Shown: piece after piece, positions 34,501-54,430 of the stretch
Numbering within the stretch: the first letter of the stretch is position 1
Layout of the letters: each line of letters begins with the position of its first letter
Origin: Monarcha castaneiventris obscurior
Taxonomy: Eukaryota > Chordata > Aves > Passeriformes > Monarchidae
Direction: 5' to 3'
NCBI GenBank assembly: GCA_026261815.1
Contig: JAMPIT010000484.1
Span: 9,088,501 to 9,152,500, forward strand
DNA: 64,000 nt
Made by a program: the position numbers and the translations under genes
Notes under the pieces: generated by a model
The model's database searches: none
What the model was told of the DNA's origin: nothing
Seen by the model: only the letters and a program-made list of their open reading frames with translations

Positions 34501-35005
34501 GCTACGCAAGGCCGGGCAGTGCAGCACCACGCAGCCGGTCCGCGCCCCCGCCGCGGGGGAGGCCGGGCCGGGCAGGGGCCCCAGCAAGCGCTGGAAGGCC
34601 TCAGGGCGCCGCACCTGCACCGCCAACCCCGCCGGCGTCTGCCGGCAAACCCGCAGCGGCAGCACTGCTGGGCCCCGCAGCGACGGCACCGCCGACACGG
34701 CTTCGGGGGGCACCTGCAGGCGAAGGAAGGGTCCGGGCTGCACGTGCACGAGACAGTTCCACCCCCGGCCCCATCAAAGAGTTCCCGCAAATCCCCGCTC
34801 CCGACCGAGGCCTGCCCGCGCCGCCGCGGCCTACCTGCCCGCCGGGAAAGGCGGCGCTCAGCGCGGCCCGCGGCGCCAGGAAATCCCGGTGGCGCAGGTT
34901 GCGGGCGCCGCTCTCCTTCACCCAGAGCGCGGCGGGCCGCCCCAGCGCCCCGTTCAGCGCCCGCAGCGTCGCCGCCACCCCCGGGCGGCCCTCGCCCGTC
35001 TCCAT
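31583..35005 (-). CDS. DALRD3: DALRD3, DALR anticodon-binding-domain protein for tRNA m3C modification
   Basis: DALRD3 carries a DALR anticodon-binding domain like that of arginyl-tRNA synthetase. It guides METTL2 enzymes to make 3-methylcytidine at position 32 of certain tRNA-Arg. Thirteen exons: 35005-34835, 34713-34424, 34340-34069, 33842-33784, 33686-33564, 33441-33371, 33266-33208, 32877-32795, 32702-32579, 32490-32432, 32325-32212, 31986-31918 and 31702-31583. They total 1614 nt, or 537 aa (human 543), with every phase consistent. Recognised blocks are [110 protein letters not shown] and [13 protein letters not shown], ending LPPLSQI. The DALR domain is the last third. Exons 1-3 are extremely GC-rich. 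The gene converges with WDR6 and lies downstream of mir-191/425 on the same strand. Confidence 0.96.
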
Positions 35006-36700
35006 GGGAGCGCAGAGGCCGCTTCCGCCACCGCGACCGGAAGTGACATCTCGCCTCGCTCTCCCGAGTCCCGTAGGCGGCCGCCATGTTGGGCGCGGCG
35101 CTCCCGGGCGGCCATCTTGGTCGCGGGCGGGTTGGCCGGGCAGGGCGGCCATCTTGGGGGAACGGGCGCGGGGCCACCATGGTGGGTGTGGCGGGTAGCG
35201 GGCGCCACCATGATGGGTGTGTCAGGTCAGGACCATGGCGGAGGCTGCAACCAGGCACCCCGAATGGGCCGAGAGGGGCTCAGTCCCGCTCAGCCTCACC
35301 CCAGCAGGGCCATGGTATCACCCGGAGGTGCATAGGAGTGGTGTCCCCTGTTCTCCAACACTGGGGTGCCCAGATCTAAAACCCTCAAGAACCAAGCGGG
35401 AGCAGGAGCCAGAGGCCATGTCGGGGTCAGACAGGCCCGGGCAGGAATGGGCTGCCCAGGGCAGGGAGTGTAGCCCAGCTGAGGGCACAGCCCAGCCCAG
35501 AGCATGGCCCGACTGTCCCTGGGCTGTTGGGGACAACGAGGGGCCCTGGGAGCAGGTCCAGCAGCCTGAACAGTGGGGAGAAGGGAGGTTTGGATGGGCT
35601 GGAGGGTGTGAGGCAGACCCCAGCTGTGGCATGGTGTCACTGGCAGACCCCGGCCGGCCAGTCCAGCATGAGCCCCAGGGCTTGGCTGGTCTGTGACATG
35701 ATGGCTGAGAACAACAGCAGCACCTGTGTGCTCCCAGCATGGGCTCTGCATGTGGCACAGTGACGAGCAGCTGTGGGTGCATGCCCTGCGATGCCCCCCA
35801 GGCCTGCCCCAGTGGGCTGCTCCTGTCCAGCACATGAGCAGTGTCCCACTTATCAGCCCCAGGAAGAAAGAAAGTGGAAGCGATTAGATCACACCATCGT
35901 GGTCTTGATTACATCTGCAGAGCTGAGTTGCTCCACAGCGATGGTTCCAGCACAGTCTGACAGAGGGCTCATGCTGCTGGCCGGCTCACGCTGCTGGCCA
36001 GCTCCCTGACAATGGGACATGCCGGGGACTGCTGAAATGGGGACAGGGCAAGGGCCCAGCACACCCCCAGCCCCATGCACCAAGCCTGGTTGACAGGGAG
36101 CAGGAATCCAGGAAGCGCCAAACCCCACCACAGCACGCATCCTGAGGAGCTAGGGACCTCCCTCACTACCGTGCCCTTCCTGCCCTCTCTGTGAGGCCGG
36201 GACAGGGAGGCGGCGGGGGCGGGGGGGGGAGCTCTGGACCTCTGCCCGCAGGGCCCAAACCGGTTCCTCCAGGGCTTGTGTGTATGTGGGAAAAGGGGGG
36301 GAGCAGGGCGAGGGCAGATCCTGCTGCGTGGGCTCTTCCAGGAACAAAACTCATTTTAAGCTTCCACAGGCAGCTCTGGAGCCCCAGGGCTGCAGGCCAC
36401 AGCCCATGAGAATCTGCAGCCTCAGGGCAGGAGTGGAAACATGTTCCCCAGCCGTGCCATAGTGGGGTGCTCCCTGCACCACCCACAGCCAAGAGGTGAT
36501 CTGAGAATCACTGCTCACACCAGACCAACTGCTGACTGTCCGCAGGGCAGGAGCTGCCCAGGACCCCTGCCTGGCCAAGGCGACTTGCTGGACCTTGTGT
36601 CACCAGTCAAGGTGGGTCCAGGCTGGATCCGTCCACATCCCTGGAGCATCCCTGCAGGCCGCCCACGTGGGCCCTGGCAGCGCAGCAGCCTGGGGAGGGT
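35006..36700. other. Upstream region of DALRD3
   Basis: The first 200 bp or so are the CpG-rich promoter flank of DALRD3. The rest shows no supported gene. If mir-191/425 and DALRD3 share a transcript, as in human, this stretch would be intron or 5' UTR of that transcript. Open frames here are GC-driven. Confidence 0.4.
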
Positions 36701-36716
36701 TCTCAGAGGTGCCGAA

Positions 36717-36796
36717 AGAGCTTTGGACAGACACGACATCCCCGATGGCTCTCTGGCTGCCCGCTCAGCGGGAGTGATCGTGTCATTCCAAAGCCA
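36717..36796 (-). ncRNA. MIR425: mir-425 precursor hairpin
   Basis: On the minus strand the 5' arm reads GGAATGACACGATCACTCCC and continues GCTGA. It matches miR-425-5p (seed AUGACAC) with one change near its 3' end; the mature part is at 36765-36787. The 3' arm at 36725-36746 reads ATCGGGGATGTCGTGTCTG, matching the star strand. GGCTTTGG at the hairpin base pairs with CCAAAGC. It lies about 470 bp downstream of mir-191 in the transcribed direction, close to the human spacing. Confidence 0.95.
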
Positions 36797-37204
36797 TCTC
36801 TCTCCAGAGGCTGGATCCTGCCCACCCCTGCAGGCACTGGGGTGCTCTGGGGGCCAGGGAGACCCAGCATGGGCAGGAAGTTTGGCAGTATCACACAGCC
36901 TGCCTGGTGCAGGTGACCACATCCACCCTGTGGGCAAGCAGCCATGCTCCCCATACTCTCCCAGGAAGCCAGCTGCTATTTTTAGCTGTTGGGGTCACAA
37001 GAAACAGAAGAGCCCCCAGCCTGGTGCAGGGGCTGAGCAACGAGGCTGGGCACCGATGAGCCCCCATCCTGATACCCCCCTCCTCCCAGTGTGGCCCCAG
37101 GCGCTGCCCCAGCCCCAGGAGGGTCTGGAGTGGGACATGCGGCTCTTGCCCAGCACAGGGTGCTGGGCAGGGATGGGGGGCGTGTGGTTTGAGGCAGGGG
37201 CGGG

Positions 37205-37290
37205 AGCGCGGACGCGGGTAACGAAACCCCAGGGCAGCTGGGCACAGCGGGGACAGCTGCTTTTGGGATTCCGTTGCCCGCGCTGGCGCC
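37205..37290 (-). ncRNA. MIR191: mir-191 precursor hairpin
   Basis: On the minus strand, 37254-37276 reads CAACGGAATCCCAAAAGCAG then CTG, identical to the mature miR-191-5p I know (seed AACGGAA). The opposite arm, AGCTGCCCTGGGGTTTCGTT, pairs with it. The GCGCGGGCAACGG base pairs with the CGTTACCCGCGTC region. The human precursor lies in an upstream intron of DALRD3. Here it is 2.2 kb 5' of the DALRD3 start codon on the same strand, so the primary transcript must begin further right. Confidence 0.97.
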
Positions 37291-37299
37291 GCGGAGGGA

Positions 37300-38715
37300 T
37301 GGGCACAGGCACGGGCACGGGCACCACACCATGCCACCGCGACCCCAGGGCTGTCGGCGGGCCAAGAGGGGAAAGGGCGACTTACCGGCCGAGACCGGGG
37401 CGGAAGAGATGCGAGGGAGCCGCCGCCGGGCCGTTGTGGCCGGGGGTGCTGGCAGAGACCGGGGTTGTGCTGCCGGCTCCCCCCGCGCCGCGGGCCGGGT
37501 GCCAAGGGGAGGGCGGCACGACCGAGCCAAAAGGAAACGGCTCCGAACAAAGCCCCGGTGGGGCTGGAGCAACTGGTGCCACCCCATCAGCTCCCGACGG
37601 GGCCCGGAAACACCAGCCGTCCCCGAGGGAGGGCACCTGCCCCAGCACCTGCGCCCAGAGGCGGCACGGCCCGGTCCGGTCCTGCCGCTGCCAGCGCCCC
37701 CAGCCCCCGGGCCCGGCGAGGAACCCTCGGAACCACCATGGGGGGAATTGAAACCGCGTGGGGAACCCCACCGGCCCCATGCGGAGCTCTCACGGTGTCG
37801 CCCGGGGATCCCTGGGACCCTATGCTGGCCAAGGCTGCCGGCTGTGGAAATTCCTGATGCCTCCGGCACGGCACGGCGCGGCACGGCGCGGCACGGCACG
37901 GCACGGCACGGCACGGCACGGCACGGCACGGCACGGCACGGCACGGCACGGCACGAAATGCCCCGCCGCCACTGCCGGGGAGCTTCCCGGTGGCCTCCGC
38001 AGTATCAGGCTACGGCTGGCCCCGTAGGGGGCCGTAGGGGGGGTGACACAGGTGGGGGTCATGGGTCCCCTGCCCCAGGGTACCTCTGAGCCCGCAGTGC
38101 CACCGGCCTCACCGAGCGCAGCAGAAGGAGGGGGGAAGGTACAGCGGGAGGTCCCGGCGGCGGCTCGGGGGTTCAGCCCCGACTGGCAACAGCCGCCCGC
38201 AGTGGGGCACACGAGGGACTGGGGCGCCGCGCCGAGCCTGGGGCAGCGCCGTGGCACCGGCGGGGCCGAGCCAGGAGCGCAGCCGAGACCCGGGCCCGCT
38301 TCCTCCCTCCCGGGGAGCCGCCCGCTCCCCTCTCACCTCCGGCCCCGCAGCCTTCGGCACCGCAACCCGGGCCGGTCCACAGCCCCTCCCGGCGGCGGGG
38401 TCGGGGAGGCTCCAGCGGGACACCCCGCGCCCCGCTCCCGCCGTGCCGCTCCCGCCCCGCCGCTGGCCGCTTTCGGTTTCGCTCCGGCGCCTACACGGGC
38501 GCTGCAGGTCGGGGCACACCCGGGCCCGGGGGCGGCGGGTGTGTGAGTGTCGCCGCCCTCCCTCCCCTCAGGACCCGCGGGCGGGGGAACCCCGAAATGT
38601 CCCAGGGAGCCCCGGTCCGACCCCGCTCCCCCGGTGGCGCTGTCCCGGCCCCGGCCACCGGGGGGCGGTAGCGGCGGGGGCGGGGCCGCTCGGAGGTTCC
38701 GGCGGTGTCGCGGCC
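37300..38715. promoter_or_regulatory. CpG-rich region between mir-191 and NDUFAF3, probable divergent promoter
   Basis: This region is CpG-dense and GC-rich right up to the NDUFAF3 start. It probably drives NDUFAF3 rightward and the miRNA/DALRD3 primary transcript leftward, as the compact head-to-head arrangement does in human. No transcription start can be fixed. A (GGCAC)n array interrupts it. Long open frames here come from GC content. Confidence 0.5.
37864..37955. repeat. Pentanucleotide microsatellite (GGCAC)n
   Basis: About 18 units of GGCAC run for 92 bp. Two early units read GGCGC and the rest are uniform. The 5-bp period explains the repeating frames on both strands, which are not genes. 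Each unit carries a CpG. Confidence 0.97.
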
Positions 38716-39716
38716 ATGGCGGCGGTGGCGGCGCTGCGGCGGCTCATGCCGGTGGTGGGGCGGGCGGCGGGCAGGTACCGGCACCGGCAACCGGCACCGC
38801 GGCTGCCCTGCGAGCGGGGGCGGTGTCTGTAGGGTGCCGTAGGGTCTCCGGGGAGTGCCCGTGGGCCCCACGTGTGCCAGCTGTTCCTTGTCCCCGCAGA
38901 GCGCCTTGCCGGGATCACCGGCTCACGCCGGCGGATGATGAGATGTACCAGCGGACGCGGGTGATGGTGCTGGAGCCGGAGTCCCCCAACATCATGTTCA
39001 TTGAGGGCTACAGCACCCGCGGCTTCACCATCAGCGGAAACGTCGTGGTGGGGCCCTGCGCCGTCCTGCCCCGCAGCATCCTTCAGTGGAACGTGAGTGC
39101 TCGGCGGCGGGGCGGGGGCTGCCGGTCCCCACCGCGCACCGGGGGCAGCCCCCCTCAACGCCCGCTGTGTCCTCGCAGGTTGGCTCCCACCGGGACATCT
39201 CGCACGAGAGCCTGTCGCTGTTCCGGCTGCTGGAGCCCCAGATAGGTACGCGGGGCAGGAGGAGCGCGGGCTGCCTTCCCTTCGGGCTCCTGTCGGGGTG
39301 GCTGAGCGGGGGCCATCGGACCCTGCAGGAAGGGCAGGTCCGGGCCGAGGCAACTCGAATGCTGCCCTGCCCACCCTTGTCGTGTCCTCGTTGCAGAGAT
39401 CCTGGTGCTGGGCACAGGGGACAGGGTGGAGCGGCTCCACCCCGCCACGCTGAAGCAGATGCGGGAGTGCGGGATTGCTGTGGAGGTGCAGGACACGGTA
39501 AGGAAGAGTGAGCACAGACAGCACCCCATTGAAAGGGAGGGAGGGGGTCATGTACCTTGTGGGGAAGGGCCGAGTCTCCTTTTTGAGGGCTGGAGCTTCG
39601 CTCACTCAGTTTTCTATTCACAGGCAAATGCATGTGCAACCTTCAACTTCTTAATGAATGAGAGGCGCATGGTGGCTGCTGGGCTCATCCCTCCACGGGG
39701 CACCTACGGGATGTAG
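38716..39716 (+). CDS. NDUFAF3: NDUFAF3, mitochondrial complex I assembly factor
   Basis: NDUFAF3 works with NDUFAF4 in early assembly of the respiratory complex I Q-module at the inner mitochondrial membrane. Five exons: 38716-38774, 38900-39092, 39179-39245, 39397-39497 and 39624-39716. They total 513 nt, or 170 aa (human about 184). An arginine- and alanine-rich, acid-free N terminus (MAAVAALRRLMPVVGRAAGR) fits a mitochondrial presequence. Then come DHRLTPADDEMYQRTRV, STRGFTISGNVVVGPCAVLP, SLSLFRLLEPQIE, LVLGTGDRVERLHP and QDTANACATFNFLMNE, all typical of the Mth938/NDUFAF3 fold. The tail after LIPPRG is shorter than in human. The start is a strong CCATGG context in a CpG island. IMPDH2 converges from the right, as in human. 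Confidence 0.96.
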
Positions 39717-41334
39717 GCGCTGCCTGCCATGCCCATGGGCTGAGTGGTTCTTCCCCTGCCTGCATTGAAGCCCCCGACGGTCACCACTCCTGACTGAGAA
39801 ACGCTCCAGACTGAACTGTCTGGAGCTACCAGCTGGGTGATGGCTCTGCACACAGGAGGGTTGTGAGATACGTGGGCTTAGCTCCCATGTATCTCATGTG
39901 GCATTCCCTGGCTTCTTGGCCTTCCTGCCCAGTCTGGGCTGGGGACTGTGGGGCACAGCACAAGGCTTTGCTGGCAGCACTGCTCCCACAGCCCTGCCAA
40001 GGTCATACCGCACACCCTGGCAGCAAGAAGCCTCACCCTGAGGTAGAGTGAAGGCTGGTGTGGTGAGCTGTACACCCCCGGGCACATGGGTGGCTCCATG
40101 AGGAAAATACATGTAAATGGAAAGTACCAGAAATTGTGTGGTGGTTAATGCACAACACAGTGAGGCTGTAACAAGTTGATGGGGCATGTGCTCACCTTGG
40201 GCACTGGGCAGCATGTGTGGTGGTGGGAGGCCACATACCAGCAGCATCCTGAGCACAGCCAGCACCAGCAACCAGTGTGTCCCAGCTGGTGCTGGCCTGG
40301 CTTGGACGCTCCCATGGGGCTTTTTACCACCTCAGCACGCCTGTCCCTTGGGCAGTGTTGGTCCAAAGGTGCTCCACCCCCTCTCCAGGGAGGCTCAGCT
40401 CCAGCAGGGGACATGGAAAGGGTCACTGTCCTGTCCCCCCAGTGGTTGGTGAAGTCCCCCATTGACTGGGGAAGAGGGTACAAGTACCTAATGGAAGTCT
40501 CGTGCCCCAGGCTCTGCTACCTTAGCAGGCAAAGGAAGGGGATGCAGCTGCAAGGGTTAGGATAGCTTTGCTTAACAAGTGTCTTAATGAGCGTGTGACA
40601 CCGACACCACGGCATTGTAGTCAAGGCTCTGGTTTTAGTGTGTAAATCAAATTTGACATCCCCAAACCACTGATGATAAACACACACTCTTCAGCAGGAG
40701 TGACACGTGAGACATGTACAACTGATAAAGGTGTAAAATACTTGTCTCCTGGTGTTGCATGCACAGGTAACCTGCCAAGCCAGGGAGGTTTACACTGCTC
40801 AGGCCTGCAGAAATGCAGACCAGCTCTAAACTTGTGCCCCTCCCAGTGCATTGCCCACCTGGCAAACAATCGCTCTGTGGAGCCTGGGCAAGTAATACAC
40901 AGTGAACAGCCCAAGGGGGTGCAACCACTGGGCCTGGAGGTGTGGCAATTAAAAGTTTAGGGGAAGGAGAATGCAGCAGCTGGACCAGGAATGGGGTCCT
41001 GCAGCATCCTGGCTGTTGCCACAGCTGGGTTTGGCAGCTCCCAGCAGGAGCTAAAGGCCCTGTAAAACTATTTGCTTTCTTGCCCAGCAGCCCAGCCCTT
41101 GTTTTCTGCTCTCAGGAAGGATTTTTAAAGAAGCCACACTGCGTTACCCACTCAACCCTGTCTCAGGGCTCTCCCCTCCCTGTTGCCCTGCACATGCACA
41201 GTCCCTTCCTTCTGGGGTTGTCAGCTGCTCCTGAGGATGTGGGAAGCAGGAGACAGAGCCAAGGAAGGAGAGCGATGGAGGTAAAGAAGTAAGAGGGGCT
41301 CTGGGCTGACACCAACTGCACATCTTTTCATTTT
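39717..41334. other. Gap between convergent NDUFAF3 and IMPDH2
   Basis: No further gene is supported. NDUFAF3 has no nearby AATAAA; an ATTAAA at 40948-40953 is the best candidate and would mean a 3' UTR of about 1.2 kb. A tight cluster of GT- and CA-rich sequence is otherwise unremarkable. Confidence 0.4.
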
Positions 41335-41340
41335 TTTATT
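41335..41340 (-). terminator. IMPDH2 polyadenylation signal
   Basis: An AATAAA on the minus strand lies about 200 nt after the IMPDH2 stop. The position fits the short 3' UTR of mammalian IMPDH2. Confidence 0.85.
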
Positions 41341-41541
41341 GTAAAACATGGCCAACATGTGCAAGGCTCCAGCCCAGGATCACAGCTCCCAGGTGGAAGG
41401 TGGGCCCCATGGGTGGTCAGAAAGCAGCCAAGGGACAGCAGGAGCTCCAGGCAGCCCAGAATAATGGCACTTCTGCAGCAAGAGCAGCTCCTGCACGGAG
41501 CAGCACAGAGCTGAGTGGCACAAGGACACAGATGGATCTCT

Positions 41542-52744
<11,203 letters not shown>

Positions 52745-53060
52745 GGCCCCGCCGCGTGCCCGCCCCGCCACACCGAGCGCACGCGCGCCCCGACGGCCGC
52801 CGGGAGGGACCCGCTGTGACCGCCACGCGACGGCGTGGACAGAGCGACTCCGGGAGCGGCCGGCGCCGATAGCGCCCCCTGGTGCCGCGGAGGGCCCCAG
52901 AGCGGAGCACAGCCCCGGCTCCCGCTCTGCGTTGTGCCGGGCGGTACCGGGGACACACCGGGCCCGGGCGTCGCTCTCAGCCGCCGGCAGCGCCTCCAGA
53001 GCAGCTTCTCAGCACCGAGCCCGTACGTGTTCAGCCCGGTGACATCGGGTCATCGCGGCT
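52745..53060 (-). promoter_or_regulatory. IMPDH2 CpG-island promoter
   Basis: The GC- and CpG-rich sequence directly upstream of the IMPDH2 start runs from the first introns to about 53060. No TATA box is seen. This fits a growth-linked housekeeping promoter. Confidence 0.6.
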
Positions 53061-54420
53061 GTTCTGTGCTCAGGCCAAGCAGCCGGGTCCGTGTACCGGT
53101 AGGAGGCAACAGGAGAGAGCTGAACTCCAACACAGCCCAGTAGAGCCCCGCGTGCCTGGCCCTGGCTTGGCTGGCACCAGCTTGTGGCACCAGTACAGTG
53201 TGACACCTGCTAGAAGACCACCTAAAAAAGGCCGGCTATGGGTGACATGGTGACACACACAGAGAGACACTGCGGGTTGGGAGCCAAGTCCAACACCAGG
53301 TACTCCTGCAGTTTCAGAAGACAAGAATGGGCTTGTTGGGTCAGCAGTGGATGCAGAGCTGGGACAAACCAGCAGAATCCAAAGCAATTTTGTAAGTCAA
53401 AGGGAGCTGCACAAAGGATGAAAGTCAAGAGGCAGGAGCGAGGCAAGTCTTGCACCTCGAGGAGAATGAAAGGCACAAAGGAGAGAGGCAGCAGTCTCAC
53501 CACAGAGGATCCAAGGTGACCGCAGCTAGGCATTAGCCCCCTCTTCCCAAAGCCACCAGGCCAGGCTGTGCAAACAAGCAGTGTGAAGAGGATAGCTGCA
53601 CACTGGGGAGTGCAGTGTAGCAGCTTCATGTCTAGCACAGATCAGGGCTGGAGGGAGGATTTTGGAGAAGAGCAGTAGCAGGAGGAAGGTGGACTGTGCC
53701 TGAAGGAGTGGAACAGGCACAAACACAGATCTGCCTCAGAGGAGCCTTGCAGGACGTAACAGTTGGCTTTTTCCAGGATAAGATGTTCCCATCGCTGCAG
53801 CTCCATTTGGGCATCAGGAAAAGTTCCTGTACTGCAGGTTATAGAACTTCCTCCTCTTGGTTTGCTTGTTGTGACATTCCAGATCCAGTCTCAGAGCACC
53901 AGGGACATGAGACAACCACACCCTTTCTCACCTGCTCCCCGTAACACACTGTCCAAGGCAACCCCCTATCTAACACTAACTAGTTCAGGGACTAAAGAAC
54001 AGTGCTCCTGTGCCTACAACTCCCTGCTGCATTAACTCCTTGTCCAAAGATCAGAAAGCAGCTTCAAGAAGTGTGTTACTCACGTTACCCAGTTGTAAGA
54101 CACAGGAAACGTGAACAGAGATCGGAAAGCGCCGCCTGCCACGGACATGCACTCTCGAATCAGCATTACCTGTCACAGATCAGCAGAACAGGAGGCATCA
54201 TGCCAGACCAAGATCAGTGTAACAGGTCTCTACCCTTATTTTAAAAAGAGCAGGCTAACAAAGGCTTGCTGAGCCTACCTGGGAGGCACACATGGATCTG
54301 AGCTGTTGCACTACGGCACGGGTACAGCAGTAAACAAGCGTGTTGGCTTCTGTTCCAACAGAAACATCAGACGAAGTTTAATGGTTCTCAAACAGACTAC
54401 AACAAAGGCTGCAGGGAAAA
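53061..54420. other. IMPDH2-QRICH1 intergenic region
   Basis: No gene is supported. The longest frames (for example 53238-53519) have no recognisable domain and no splice context. Composition is ordinary once past the IMPDH2 CpG island. Confidence 0.45.
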
Positions 54421-54424
54421 ACAT

Positions 54425-54430
54425 TTTATT
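54425..54430 (-). terminator. Distal candidate polyadenylation signal for QRICH1
   Basis: A minus-strand AATAAA lies 4.7 kb beyond the QRICH1 stop, with another at 55989-55994. I saw no canonical hexamer nearer the stop. The 3' end is therefore uncertain. Confidence 0.4.

Noticed and set aside
34146..35335. Plus-strand frames of about 350 codons over DALRD3
   Set aside because: They are antisense to DALRD3 exons 1-3, which have clear homology and phase. GC-rich sequence lacks stops.
37587..37949. Frames with repeated PCRAV units on both strands
   Set aside because: They are translations of the (GGCAC)n array. A 5-bp period gives the same repeat in every frame.
53238..53519. 93-codon basic frame upstream of IMPDH2
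   Set aside because: It has no homology that I recognise. It lies in intergenic sequence with no splice signals that fit.
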